Assembly (NCBI RefSeq): GCF_030816295.1
Contig: NZ_JAUSXV010000001.1
Location: 310,001-374,000 of the forward strand
Source of the DNA: Microbacterium natoriense
GTDB lineage: Bacteria > Actinomycetota > Actinomycetes > Actinomycetales > Microbacteriaceae
Length of the DNA stretch: 64,000 nt
Direction of reading: 5' to 3'
The position numbers and the translations under genes are program-made. The notes beneath the pieces are model-generated. The model was not told where the DNA came from and ran no database searches. It saw only the letters and a list, made by a program, of their open reading frames with translations. Each line of letters begins with the position of its first letter. The stretch's first letter is position 1. This document shows, one piece after another, positions 43,922 through 54,657 of the stretch.

Positions 43922-44928
43922 GCCAGATCCACCGGCACGACGACGCGCTCGGTCGCAGAGCGCTGCGCGGCATCGGCGAGGATCAGGGCTGCCCGGCCGT
44001 CTTCGAACGTCGGGCTGGTCGATTCCTCTCCACGGGCGAGCCGGATGAACTCGTGCAACTCGGCGGCGTAGGCGGCGGCGTAGCGCTCCAGGAAGAACAG
44101 CTCGTACGGGGGCTTCGCCTCGACGGCCGACGCGTTCGACAGGCTGACGAGGCTCGTCGGCGCATTCGCGACCTGCAGCATCCCGGTGCCGCCGAACGCC
44201 TCGATGCGCTGGTCGTAGCCGACCGCGCTGTGCCGCGAGTTCACGATCGTGACGAGGGCGCCTGATGCCGCGCGCAGTGTCGTGATCGCGGTGTCGAAGT
44301 CGCCGTGCTGCGCGGCGCCGGCGTCGAAGGTCGTCGAGCCGGATGCCGAGACCTCGACGATCTCGGGCAGGAAGAACCGCGCCATGTCGAAGTCGTGGAT
44401 CGTCATGTCGCGGAAGATCCCGCCGGACACCGCGACGTAGTCGGCCGGTGGAGCGGAGGGGTCGCGGCTGATGATCGTGAGCTGCTCGAGCGCGCCGATC
44501 TCGCCTGCGGCGACGCGAGCCCTGGCCGAGGCGAACGCGGGATCGAAGCGGCGGTTGAACCCGAGCGCGACCGGCACGCCGGCTGAGGCGATCCGCGGGC
44601 GCAGTGCTTCGACGCGGGCGATGTCCAGGTCGATCGGCTTCTCGCACAGCACGGGGATGCCGGCATCCACCGCCTGCGCGATGAGGTCGACGTGCGTCGG
44701 AGTCGGCGAGGCGATCAGTATCGCGTCGACCTCACCCGAGGCGAACACCTCGTCGGGGGTGTCGGTGGCCGTACCGCCGAACGTCGCGGCCACACGGCGC
44801 GCGCCGTCGACGAACGGGTCGGCGACCCAGGAGAGCTGCGCGTCGGGGTCGGCGGCGATACTCGCGGCGTGCACCTGGCCGATGCGTCCGGTGCCGATCA
44901 GGCCGAAGCGGAGGGGAGCGTGTGACAT
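43918..44928 (-). CDS. iolG: Inositol 2-dehydrogenase
   Basis: A 336-residue NAD-dependent Gfo/Idh/MocA enzyme oxidising myo-inositol to 2-keto-myo-inositol (scyllo-inosose), the first catabolic step. Rossmann motif GLIGTGRIGQVHA, conserved lysine in LCEKPIDLD, and catalytic Asp/His in RDMTIHDFDMARFF. It sits 28 bp after iolE and overlaps iolH. The intact gene contrasts with the frameshifted paralogue beyond the terminator. Confidence 0.92.
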   Translation of the reverse strand: MSHAPLRFGLIGTGRIGQVHAASIAADPDAQLSWVADPFVDGARRVAATFGGTATDTPDEVFASGEVDAILIASPTPTHVDLIAQAVDAGIPVLCEKPIDLDIARVEALRPRIASAGVPVALGFNRRFDPAFASARARVAAGEIGALEQLTIISRDPSAPPADYVAVSGGIFRDMTIHDFDMARFFLPEIVEVSASGSTTFDAGAAQHGDFDTAITTLRAASGALVTIVNSRHSAVGYDQRIEAFGGTGMLQVANAPTSLVSLSNASAVEAKPPYELFFLERYAAAYAAELHEFIRLARGEESTSPTFEDGRAALILADAAQRSATERVVVPVDLA

Positions 44929-44956
44929 CGTGCGGTCCTTCGTGGTGGATGGGACG

Positions 44957-45874
44957 TCACGCCCAGGGGCGCAGCGCCTCGCGGTTGCGGATCTGATCGG
45001 CCCCGCGTGCGGCGCGGAACTCGGAGAGGGAGACGTCGGGGCCGTTCAGTACGTCCTGCTCGACGACGATCCAGCCGTCGAAGCCGCGGGCGTCGACGGC
45101 GTCCATCACCCCAGCGAGGTCGATGTCGCCCTCGCCGAACGCGACGAAGGAACCCGACGACCAGACCTCGCGCATGCCGCCGCCCGCGGAGAGCACGCGG
45201 GTCAGTTCGCCGAGGTCGACGTCCTTCAGGTGCAGGTGGTTGATGCGGTCCCCCCACCGGTGCACGGCGTTGAGCGGGTCTCCGCCGGCGATGAAGAGGT
45301 GACCGGTGTCGAGGGTCAGGTCGACGTCGACGTTCGCGAGAAAACGGTCGATCTCGTCGGGAGATTCCACGAACGTGCCGGCGTGGTGGTGGAAGGTCGG
45401 CTCGAAGCCGGCGGCGCGCACGATGGCCGCGGCGCGTTCGGTGTTCGCGAGGAGCCGACCCCAGGCGGCCTCGGCGAGCGGGTCGACCTCGTCGCCGCGT
45501 CCCGGCGCTCCCTGGCGGAGCGCTGAGCCGCCGTCGGCGAGCGTGGGCAGCGGCAGCCGGTCCGGTCCGTCCTGCGCGGCGTCGGAGAAGGCGCGCAGCG
45601 CCTCGTGCAGCTCGGGCAGCGCGGCCTCGAACGCCTCGTCGTCCGAGAACGGCAGTTGCACCCAGCCGCCGGCGAGTTCCAGCCCGTGGCTCCGCAGCCG
45701 CTCTCGCAGCCTCACGCCCTGACCGAAGAACCCGGACGGGCCGAGGTCGACGCCGCGGTAGTCGGACTCCGCGAGCGTCGCCAGCAGGTCGTCGGGGCTG
45801 ATCGTCTCCGCACCCTCGGGGGTCAACTCGAACACGCCGAAGCTCACCGGGGCACCGGCCACCGTCGCCTTCAT
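44957..45874 (-). CDS. iolE: myo-Inosose-2 dehydratase
   Basis: A 305-residue TIM-barrel dehydratase (VSFGVFELTPEG at the N-terminus; metal-binding FHHHAGTFVES, LTLDTGHLFIAGGDP, HLHLKDVDLGEL, IVVEQDV) acting after IolG to give 3D-trihydroxycyclohexane-1,2-dione. The ATG at 45874 overlaps the iolD stop by 4 nt and matches the usual MKATVAGAPVSFG start. Confidence 0.9.
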   Translation of the reverse strand: MKATVAGAPVSFGVFELTPEGAETISPDDLLATLAESDYRGVDLGPSGFFGQGVRLRERLRSHGLELAGGWVQLPFSDDEAFEAALPELHEALRAFSDAAQDGPDRLPLPTLADGGSALRQGAPGRGDEVDPLAEAAWGRLLANTERAAAIVRAAGFEPTFHHHAGTFVESPDEIDRFLANVDVDLTLDTGHLFIAGGDPLNAVHRWGDRINHLHLKDVDLGELTRVLSAGGGMREVWSSGSFVAFGEGDIDLAGVMDAVDARGFDGWIVVEQDVLNGPDVSLSEFRAARGADQIRNREALRPWA

Positions 45875-47796
45875 GCCTCTCCTCCGTCTTCTGCGCCCAG
45901 CAGCGGACGCTGCGCCGTGCGACGCTGTTCGTATTCGCGACGCGCTCGTCGCGTCGACGGCAGCGATGCCTCCTCCGGCACCGGCACATCCCACCACCCC
46001 TCGCCGTCGGGGGCGTAGAGCAGCGGATCGCTCTCGATGTGGATCACGGTCGATCGCGGCGAGGCCTTCGCCGCGGCGAGCGCGGCCGACAGGTCGTCGA
46101 TCGCGGATGCCGTCGCGGGGATCTCCACGACGTCCAGTCCGTAGCTGCGCGCGTTCATCGCCAGGTCGACCGGCAGCAGCCGCTCGACCTGTGCGGGGTC
46201 GTCCTGCATCCGATACCGCGTGCCGAACCGCTCCGACCCGACCGTCTCCGACAGGTGGCCGATCGAGGCGTAGCCGTGGTTCTGCACGATCACGACGATC
46301 AGCTTGATGCCCTCTGCGACGATCGTCGCGAGCTCGGAGCTCAGCATCAGGTACGAGCCGTCGCCGACCATCACGACCACGTCGCGATCCGAGCCGTCGG
46401 CGAGCGCGCCGCGCTTCGCACCGAGGCCGCCCGCGATCTCGTATCCCATGCACGAGAACGCGTACTCGACGTGATAGCCGAGCGGGTCGCGCACGCGCCA
46501 GAGCTTGTGCAGATCCCCGGGCAGCGACCCCGCGGCCTGGACGATCACGTCCTCCGGGTCGGTGGCCGCCTGCACCGCGCCGATGATCTCGGACTGGCCT
46601 GGTCGCGCGAGGCTCGAGGGGGCGAATGCGGCGTCGACCGCGGCATCCCACTCCCGCTTCTCCCCCGCGATGCGCGTCGCGTACTCCTCGCTCACCAGGC
46701 CGTCGGGAAGCGCCGCGGCGAGCGCCATCAGCGTTTCGCGCGCGTCGGCGATCACGGGCAGCTGCGTACCGTGCTTGTACGCGTCGAAGGAGGCGACGTT
46801 GATGTTGACGAACTCGACGCCCGGGTGCTGGAACGCGGTGCGGGACCCGGTGGTGAAGTCGCTGTAGCGCGTGCCGATGCCGATCACGAGATCAGCCTCG
46901 GCGGCGAGCCGGTTCGCCGCCGTCGAGCCGGTGGCTCCGACGCCCCCGAGGTACTGCGCGTGATCCCAGGCGAGGCTGCCGCCACCGGCCTGCGTCGTGC
47001 CGACGGGGATGCCGGTGACCTCGACGAGGGCTCGCAGCTGCTCCTCGGCGCCCGAATAGATCACGCCGCCGCCTGCGACGATGAACGGACGCTTCGCGGC
47101 GCGGATCGCTCGCACGGCCCGCTCCAGCGCTCCCCGCTCGGGGACGGGACGGCGCACATGCCACTCGCGCTCAGCGAGGAACGACAGCGGCACGTCGATG
47201 CCCTCGGCCTGCACGTCCTCCGGCAGTGCGATCGTGACGGCGCCGGTCTCGGCGGGGTCGACGAGCACGCGGAGGGCATTCAGCGCGATGGAGAACAGCT
47301 GCTCCGGCCGCTGCACGCGATCGAAGAAGCGCGAGAGCGGACGGAAGGCGTCGTTCACGGTGAGCCCGATGTCCCAGGGCTGCTCGAGCTGCTGCAGCAC
47401 AGGGTCGGCCACGCGGGTCGCGAAGGTGTCGCTCGGCAGCAGCAGTGCGGGCAGCCTGTTCGTCGTCGCGAGCGCGGCGCCCGTGAGCATGTTGGTCGCA
47501 CCAGGGCCGACGGATGCCGCGGAGGCGAACGTCGCCCTGCGCCGGTGCATGCGCGCGAATCCGACGGACTGGTGCACCATCGCCTGCTCGTTGCGGGCCT
47601 GGTGGTACGGCATGAGGCCGGGGCGCTCGACATCGAGCTGGCGCAGCGCCTGCCCGATTCCGGCGACGTTGCCGTGCCCGAAGATGCCGAACACTCCGGG
47701 GATCGTCCGCTCGCGGATGTCGCCGTCGACCGTCCACTGGTTCGCAAGGAACTCGATCAGCGCCTGGCTGACCGACATCCTCCTGGTCGCCGTCAT
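45871..47796 (-). CDS. iolD: 3D-(3,5/4)-trihydroxycyclohexane-1,2-dione hydrolase
   Basis: A 641-residue thiamine-diphosphate enzyme that opens the inositol-derived ring to 5-deoxy-glucuronate. It has the three-domain acetolactate-synthase-like layout: N-terminal PYR domain (GIFGHGNVAGIGQAL), central domain and C-terminal PP domain with the ThDP motif VVMVGDGSYLML and IVVIVQNHGYASIG. Overlaps iolE (4 nt) and iolB (4 nt), so it is tightly co-translated. Confidence 0.93.
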   Translation of the reverse strand: MTATRRMSVSQALIEFLANQWTVDGDIRERTIPGVFGIFGHGNVAGIGQALRQLDVERPGLMPYHQARNEQAMVHQSVGFARMHRRRATFASAASVGPGATNMLTGAALATTNRLPALLLPSDTFATRVADPVLQQLEQPWDIGLTVNDAFRPLSRFFDRVQRPEQLFSIALNALRVLVDPAETGAVTIALPEDVQAEGIDVPLSFLAEREWHVRRPVPERGALERAVRAIRAAKRPFIVAGGGVIYSGAEEQLRALVEVTGIPVGTTQAGGGSLAWDHAQYLGGVGATGSTAANRLAAEADLVIGIGTRYSDFTTGSRTAFQHPGVEFVNINVASFDAYKHGTQLPVIADARETLMALAAALPDGLVSEEYATRIAGEKREWDAAVDAAFAPSSLARPGQSEIIGAVQAATDPEDVIVQAAGSLPGDLHKLWRVRDPLGYHVEYAFSCMGYEIAGGLGAKRGALADGSDRDVVVMVGDGSYLMLSSELATIVAEGIKLIVVIVQNHGYASIGHLSETVGSERFGTRYRMQDDPAQVERLLPVDLAMNARSYGLDVVEIPATASAIDDLSAALAAAKASPRSTVIHIESDPLLYAPDGEGWWDVPVPEEASLPSTRRARREYEQRRTAQRPLLGAEDGGEA

Positions 47797-48740
47797 CGCG
47801 GCCCTCCTTCGTCGTGCTCGTCATCGTTGTCGTGTCCGTGCGGACCGGCGGCCGCGAACGGCAGCCGTGGGTCGATCGGCTGCGACGCCCAGGCGTCGCG
47901 CACCCAGGCGTGCGCCGGATCGTCGGCGATCAGCCATTCACGTTCGGGATCGGGACCCGCCATCACGTTCAGGTAGTAGAGGTCGTAGCCGGGCGCAGCG
48001 ACAGCAGGGCCGTGATACCCGTAGGGCACCAGGGCGATGTCGCCCGTGCGCACCATCGCGTCGATCTCGATGTCGCCAGCGGGAGAGGAGTATGTGCTGA
48101 ACAGCCCGAACGCGGCATCCGCGCCCTGCGCCGACCGATCCGCACGCGCCGCCTCGAAGTAGTAGATCTCCTCGAGCCTCGACTCGTGCCCCGGCACATG
48201 CTCGTCATGCTTGTGCGGCGGATACGACGACCAGTTGCCCGCGGGCGTGATGACTTCGCAGACGATCAGTCGCGCGGCATCCAAGGCCTGCGGCGTGCCG
48301 AAGTTGTGCACCTGACGGCTCGACGGCCCCGCCCCTCGGAGCTCGACCGGGGTCTCGCTCGCCGCGATCCTACGGGTCGGCCGGATCTCGGTCGTCGGAG
48401 ATGATGCCACCGCGACTCTTCCGCTCCCGCGCACTGTCGCCGTGGCATCCGCTGAGAGGTAGAGAACATCGGTCGGGCCGTCGAAGACCGACCTCCTACC
48501 CGCGAGCTCGATCGTCGACACGACCCCTTGTTCGGTCACCTCGACCGTGAAGCTCCCGGCGAGCGGCACGACGATGCGCTCCTGTCCGCCCTCGTCCACT
48601 GCGAGTGCGGTGCCCTCTTCCAAGACGCCGATGCGCAGACCCGTGTGCTGCCAGCCGGGGATGCCGTCGTCGACGACGCTCTCCCACCCCTCGCCGGCGA
48701 GCGCGCCGCGGCGATGGAACCATCCGGTCTCGTCGTTCAT
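47793..48740 (-). CDS. iolB: 5-Deoxy-glucuronate isomerase
   Basis: A 315-residue bicupin that isomerises 5-deoxy-glucuronate to 2-deoxy-5-keto-gluconate. Metal-binding cupin motif YPPHKHDEH with EEIYYFE, then VPYGYHGP and YYLNVMAGP near the end. The His/Asp-rich C-terminal tail (HGHDNDDEHDEGG) is unusual and may bind metal. The ATG at 48740 sits 7 nt after the iolA stop. Confidence 0.9.
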   Translation of the reverse strand: MNDETGWFHRRGALAGEGWESVVDDGIPGWQHTGLRIGVLEEGTALAVDEGGQERIVVPLAGSFTVEVTEQGVVSTIELAGRRSVFDGPTDVLYLSADATATVRGSGRVAVASSPTTEIRPTRRIAASETPVELRGAGPSSRQVHNFGTPQALDAARLIVCEVITPAGNWSSYPPHKHDEHVPGHESRLEEIYYFEAARADRSAQGADAAFGLFSTYSSPAGDIEIDAMVRTGDIALVPYGYHGPAVAAPGYDLYYLNVMAGPDPEREWLIADDPAHAWVRDAWASQPIDPRLPFAAAGPHGHDNDDEHDEGGPR

Positions 48741-48747
48741 GCGCCCC

Positions 48748-50301
<1,554 letters not shown>

Positions 50302-50311
50302 GGCGTGCTCC

Positions 50312-51211
50312 TCAGATCAGTGCGGGGTGGACGAGTCGGGCCGCGATGTCGACGGCCGCAGCGACGTCGCCGTCGGGCGGGTAGAGAAGGGTGCGGCCGG
50401 CGGTGAGCCCGCGCACTCCGGGGAGGGACAACGCGTCCTCCCATGCGGCGAAAGTCTCGTCGGGGTCGTCGGGCGAGTCGCCGCCGAGCAGCACGGTCGG
50501 CATGGTCGTCGCCGCCATCACACGCTCCATGTCTGCGACGACGGGCAGCTTCATCCAGGTGTACGCGCTGCTGCCGCCGAGGCCGGCGGCGATCGCGATC
50601 GAGCGGATGACAGCGTCCGGGGTGAGGTCGTTGACGACGTGGCCGTCCTTCCACTCGCTCACGAAGGGCTCCAGCATGATGGGCAGACGAGCGGCGGCCG
50701 CCTGAGTGACGGCACGCGCGGTGGCCTCGAGCGTCGCCGAGGTCCCCTCGTCGTCGAAGTTGATGCGCATGAGCGTCTTCGCGAAGTCGAGGCGGGAGTC
50801 GATCAGGCTCTGCACGTCGTAGCCGGTGAAGCGGTCGTCCATCTCGAAAGATGCGGAACGGAGGCCGCCCCGGTTCATCGAACCGACCACGACCTTGCCG
50901 TCGAGCAGACCGAGGGCCGCGAGATCGTCGATGATGTCGGGTGTGCCGAGCACGCCGTCGACCCCGGGGCGGGAGAGTGCCGTGGCGAGACGGTCGAGCA
51001 GGTCGTACCGGTCGGCCATCGCCGTCGCGTCGGGTCCGACCGCGAGCGCGCCCCTGGCCGGGTGATCGGCGGCGACGATGAACATCCGGTCGTCATCGCC
51101 GAGGATCTCGCGTCTCGTGCGCGCACGCAGCGCGTCGACGATCTCGTGAGGGCGTCGGGAGCGCACCTCGCGCAGCCGGGCGAAGTCGGATGCGGTCAGC
51201 ATGCCGCCCAT
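50312..51211 (-). CDS. Class I aldolase-like protein (Cgl0158 family, IolJ role)
   Basis: A 299-residue TIM-barrel aldolase of the family found in actinobacterial iol operons (deoxyribose-phosphate/FBP class I aldolase superfamily). It starts MLTASDFARLREVRSRRP and contains FIVAADHPARGAL, a lysine-bearing AYTWMKLPVV and GGDSPDDPDETF. In C. glutamicum the gene occupies the same place between iolC and iolA. It probably cleaves 2-deoxy-5-keto-gluconate 6-phosphate to malonate semialdehyde and DHAP, replacing IolJ. The role is inferred from context. Confidence 0.8.
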   Translation of the reverse strand: MGGMLTASDFARLREVRSRRPHEIVDALRARTRREILGDDDRMFIVAADHPARGALAVGPDATAMADRYDLLDRLATALSRPGVDGVLGTPDIIDDLAALGLLDGKVVVGSMNRGGLRSASFEMDDRFTGYDVQSLIDSRLDFAKTLMRINFDDEGTSATLEATARAVTQAAAARLPIMLEPFVSEWKDGHVVNDLTPDAVIRSIAIAAGLGGSSAYTWMKLPVVADMERVMAATTMPTVLLGGDSPDDPDETFAAWEDALSLPGVRGLTAGRTLLYPPDGDVAAAVDIAARLVHPALI

Positions 51212-51212
51212 G

Positions 51213-52169
51213 TCAGTTCTCCCCTGCCATCACCGCGTCGACCTCTGCCGTCGTCGGCATGGCCGTGGAGCATTCGAGGCGCGAGGCGACGATCGCCCCG
51301 GCCGCGTTCGCGAACCGGATGATCCGCTCGAGTTCCCAGCCGCTCAGCAGCCCGTGGCACAGCGCTCCGCCGAAGGCGTCGCCCGCGCCGAGGCCGTTGA
51401 CGACGTCGATGATCACCGGAGGAACTTCCACCTCTTCCTCACGGGTTTTGGCGAGCACGCCTCGGGGCCCCTGCTTCACGATCGCGAGCTCGATCCCGCG
51501 ATCCAGCAGCGCGTCGGCGGCGCGATGCGGGTCGGTCTCGCCCACCGCGATCTCGCACTCCTCGCGATTTCCGACGGCCACCGTGACATGATCGAGCACG
51601 GCGTCGACCTGAGCGGATGCCGATGCCGGATCGCTCCAGAACATCGACCGGTAGTCGAGATCGAGCACCGTGTGCTTGGCGCGGCCTCGCGCCGCGAGCG
51701 CTGCGAGGTGTGCGGAACGGCTCGGCTCCTGACTGAGGCCAGTGACCGTCAGCCACAGCAGATCGGCCGCACGCACGGCCTCGAGGTCGAGCTGGTCTGC
51801 GTCGATGTTCAGGTCGGGCGCTTTCGGATCCCGGTAGAAGTAGAGCGGGAAGTCGTCGGGTGGGAAGATCTCGCAGAACGTCAGCGGCGTCTTCAGCAGT
51901 GGATCGACGGCCACGCCGGCGCGATCGACACCGAGACGGTCGAGCTCGCGGTGCAGATAGCGGCCGAAAGGATCGTCTCCCACACGGGAGACGAGGGCCG
52001 GCCGGCGACCGTGCCGAGCGGCTGCGACGGTCACGTTCGCCGCGCTGCCGCCGAGATACTTGCCGAAGCTCGCCACGTCTTCGAGGCCGACCCCGCTCTG
52101 GAGCGGATAGAGGTCGACTCCGAGGCGTCCCAAGGCGATGATCTCGGGTGCATCCTGCGTCTCGGTCAT
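51213..52169 (-). CDS. iolC: 5-Dehydro-2-deoxygluconokinase
   Basis: A 318-residue PfkB-family kinase phosphorylating 2-deoxy-5-keto-gluconate. N-terminal IIALGRLGVDLYPLQSGVGL, substrate GG in YLGGSAANVTVAAARHG, and the C-terminal catalytic GLGAGDAFGGAL with the general base Asp. I prefer ATG 52169 (AGAGAGG upstream) over the in-frame ATG 52199, because the longer form would reach towards the operator and adds no conserved sequence. First gene of the operon; the aldolase gene starts 1 nt after its stop. Confidence 0.88.
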   Translation of the reverse strand: MTETQDAPEIIALGRLGVDLYPLQSGVGLEDVASFGKYLGGSAANVTVAAARHGRRPALVSRVGDDPFGRYLHRELDRLGVDRAGVAVDPLLKTPLTFCEIFPPDDFPLYFYRDPKAPDLNIDADQLDLEAVRAADLLWLTVTGLSQEPSRSAHLAALAARGRAKHTVLDLDYRSMFWSDPASASAQVDAVLDHVTVAVGNREECEIAVGETDPHRAADALLDRGIELAIVKQGPRGVLAKTREEEVEVPPVIIDVVNGLGAGDAFGGALCHGLLSGWELERIIRFANAAGAIVASRLECSTAMPTTAEVDAVMAGEN

Positions 52170-52216
52170 GAGCCCGAACACCTCTCTGTACGACGGCATC
52201 CGCTTCGATGCTCGAA

Positions 52217-52294
52217 TGTCCTAACAATAGCACATGGGCCCTTCGATGCAAGGGATTCGGCGATGGCACATGCGGACGTAAGATTGTCGGAACA
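52217..52294. promoter_or_regulatory. Pair of TGT-N4-ACA boxes in the iolC-iolR divergent promoter
   Basis: TGTCCTAACA (52217-52226) matches the corynebacterial IolR consensus KGWCHTRACA at every position, as I recall it. TGTCGGAACA (52285-52294) shares TGT-N4-ACA and eight of ten positions. They lie between iolC (start 52169) and the GntR gene (start 52329). They are probably the operators by which the GntR protein represses both directions. Confidence 0.65.
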
Positions 52295-52328
52295 TGAACC
52301 CGTGAACGCGCGGGGCGGGGAGGGAACG

Positions 52329-53090
52329 ATGGCCGGCGAAGAGCCCCATTGGCCGGACGAGCTGTTCGCCGACCTCGATCGCACCGGCCCCGTGCCGCTG
52401 TACTACCAGGTGTCCAGCCGCCTCGAAGCCGCCATCCACTCCGGGGCGATCCCCGCCGGCGCGCGCCTCGAGAACGAGATCGCGATCGCCCAGCGCCTCG
52501 GCCTGTCCCGGCCGACCGTCCGCCGCGCGATCCAAGAGGTCGTCGACAAGGGCCTGCTCGTGCGACGGCGCGGCATCGGCACGCAGGTGGTCCAGGGCCA
52601 GGTCACGCGTCAGGTCGAGCTCACGAGCCTCTACGAGGATCTGCAGGGCTCGCATCACGAACCGGGGACACGCGTGCTCGCCCACGAGGTCGTCCCCGCG
52701 ACGGACGCGGTCGCGATCGGCCTCGGAGTCGCCGTCGGCGCGGACGTCGTCTACATCCGCCGTCAGCGCAGCACCGACGGGCTGCCTGTCGCTGTGCTGG
52801 AGAACTACCTCCCCCCGGAGTTCCGCGACATCACCACCGACGACCTCGGCACCCGCGGGCTGTACCAGATCCTCCGCGCGCGCGGAGTGACGATCAGGAT
52901 CGCGAAGCAGAAGATCGGCGCCCGTCGTGCCGAGGGCGACGAGAGCGAGCTGCTCGACATCGACGACGGCGGCCCCGTCCTCACGATGGAGCGCATCGCC
53001 TTCGACGACTCTGGCAGAGCCATCGAGTACGGCCACCACTGCTACCGCCCCGACATGTACAGCTTCGAGACCACCCTCGTCGCGAAGTAG
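52329..53090 (+). CDS. iolR: GntR/HutC-family repressor of inositol genes (IolR-like)
   Basis: A 253-residue regulator with an N-terminal GntR winged helix (YYQVSSRLEAAIHSGAIPAGARLENEIAIAQRLGLSRPTVRRAI spans the HTH) and a UTRA effector domain (RQVELTSLYEDLQ; VYIRRQRSTDGLPVAVLENYLP). ATG 52329 has GGGAGGGAA upstream. Divergent from iolC with two TGT-N4-ACA boxes between them, the same arrangement as iolR-iolC in C. glutamicum, so it is probably the inositol-responsive repressor. The effector is unproven. Confidence 0.8.
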   Translation: MAGEEPHWPDELFADLDRTGPVPLYYQVSSRLEAAIHSGAIPAGARLENEIAIAQRLGLSRPTVRRAIQEVVDKGLLVRRRGIGTQVVQGQVTRQVELTSLYEDLQGSHHEPGTRVLAHEVVPATDAVAIGLGVAVGADVVYIRRQRSTDGLPVAVLENYLPPEFRDITTDDLGTRGLYQILRARGVTIRIAKQKIGARRAEGDESELLDIDDGGPVLTMERIAFDDSGRAIEYGHHCYRPDMYSFETTLVAK

Positions 53091-53196
53091 CCGATCCGGC
53101 TGACCTTCGGCGGATCACCCCGGTGACGGCATCCGCGTGCACTAGCCTGCACACCGTGCCCGCTCGCGGGCTGCAGCCGACGACCGGAGGACGACA

Positions 53197-54516
53197 GTGA
53201 CGAATCAGCACGCAGGGGGAACGGCGACGGGAGCGGGCGAGGAGGAGCACCTGCGGCGAGCGCTGAGCAACCGTCACATCCAGCTGCTCGCGATCGGCGG
53301 AGCGATCGGCACCGGCTTGTTCATGGGCAGCGGAAAGACCATCTCGGTCGCCGGGCCCTCGGTGATCTTCGTCTACATGATCATCGGGTTCATGCTCTTC
53401 TTCGTGATGAGGGCGATGGGCGAGCTGCTGCTGTCCAACCTCAAGTACAAGTCCTTCAGCGACTTCGCGAGCGATCTGCTCGGTCCGTGGGCCGGGTTCT
53501 TCACCGGCTGGACCTACTGGTTCTGCTGGGTCGTCACCGGCGTCGCCGACGTGATCGCGATCGCCGGATACACGGATGCCCTGATCCCCGGCATCCCGCT
53601 GTGGATACCCGGACTGCTCGTCATCGTCATCCTGCTCGCGCTGAACCTGCCAACGGTCGCCGCGTTCGGCGAGATGGAGTTCTGGTTCGCGCTGATCAAG
53701 ATCGTGGCGATCGTCGCGCTGATCATCACCGGCCTCGTGATGATCTTCACGGGCTTCCAGCACGACGCGGGCACGGCATCCTTCGCCAACCTGTGGGATC
53801 ACGGCGGCATGTTCCCGCACGGCTTCATGGGCTTCGTCGCCGGCTTCCAGATCGCGGTGTTCGCGTTCGTGGGCATCGAGCTCGTCGGCACGGCCGCGGC
53901 CGAGACCAAGGATCCGGAGCGCAATCTGCCCAAGGCGATCAACGCGATCCCGATCCGCGTGCTGCTGTTCTACGTCGGCGCGCTGATCGTGCTGATGGCG
54001 GTCACCCCGTGGACCGAGTACGTCGCCGGGGAGAGCCCTTTCATCGCGATGTTCGCCCTCGCCGGGCTCGGGATCGCCGCCACCGTCGTCAACCTCGTGG
54101 TGCTGACCTCGGCGATGTCGAGCGCGAACTCCGGCATCTACTCGACCTCGCGCATGGTGTTCGGCCTCGCGCAGGATGGCGACGCCCCGCGCATGTTCGG
54201 CCGGCTGTCGCGGCGCAAGGTGCCGCAGAACGCGCTGTTCCTCTCTTGCATCCTGCTGCTGTCGGGCGTCGTCCTGCTGTACGCGGGCAAAGACATCGGC
54301 ACGGCCTTCGACATGGTGACCACGGTCTCTGCCGTGTGCTTCATGTTCGTCTGGACGATCTTCCTGATCAGCTACATCGTGTACCGCCGCACTCGGCCGG
54401 AGAAGGCGGCATCCTCGCTGTTCCGGATGCCGGGCGGACTGTTCATGCCCTACGTGGTGCTCACGTTCTTCGTGTTCATCCTCTGGGCGCTGACGACGCA
54501 GCCCCCGACACGCTGA
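53197..54516 (+). CDS. APC amino-acid permease with frameshifted C-terminus
   Basis: A CycA/AnsP-like amino-acid transporter. The motif QLLAIGGAIGTGLFMGSGKTI opens TM1, GIELVGTAAAETKDPERNLPKAI marks the conserved loop, and about eleven helices can be counted. As written it ends at 439 residues. The C-run CCCCC (54502-54506) shifts the frame. Adding one C, or removing two, continues into DTLTALLVTPIWFALLVVAWLF and the last TM, with a stop at 54645-54647 and about 483 residues. Expected in the membrane as an amino-acid/H+ symporter. Confidence 0.85.
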   Translation: MTNQHAGGTATGAGEEEHLRRALSNRHIQLLAIGGAIGTGLFMGSGKTISVAGPSVIFVYMIIGFMLFFVMRAMGELLLSNLKYKSFSDFASDLLGPWAGFFTGWTYWFCWVVTGVADVIAIAGYTDALIPGIPLWIPGLLVIVILLALNLPTVAAFGEMEFWFALIKIVAIVALIITGLVMIFTGFQHDAGTASFANLWDHGGMFPHGFMGFVAGFQIAVFAFVGIELVGTAAAETKDPERNLPKAINAIPIRVLLFYVGALIVLMAVTPWTEYVAGESPFIAMFALAGLGIAATVVNLVVLTSAMSSANSGIYSTSRMVFGLAQDGDAPRMFGRLSRRKVPQNALFLSCILLLSGVVLLYAGKDIGTAFDMVTTVSAVCFMFVWTIFLISYIVYRRTRPEKAASSLFRMPGGLFMPYVVLTFFVFILWALTTQPPTR

Positions 54517-54647
54517 CCGCACTGCTCGTGACGCCGATCTGGTTCGCGCTGCTCGTGGTCGCCTGGCTGTTCGTGCGCAGGTCTCCGCACCACATCTCCC
54601 GCCACGAGGCGCATATCGCGCACCTGCGCGACGACTCGACGGAGTAG
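54502..54647 (+). other. Displaced 3' end of the amino-acid permease
   Basis: The frame beginning after CCCCC encodes DTLTALLVTPIWFALL, a final membrane helix and the charged tail SRHEAHIAHLRDDSTE, which fits the end of CycA-type permeases. It is out of frame with 53197-54516 by one base. Confidence 0.75.
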
Positions 54648-54657
54648 CGGCGCGGGA

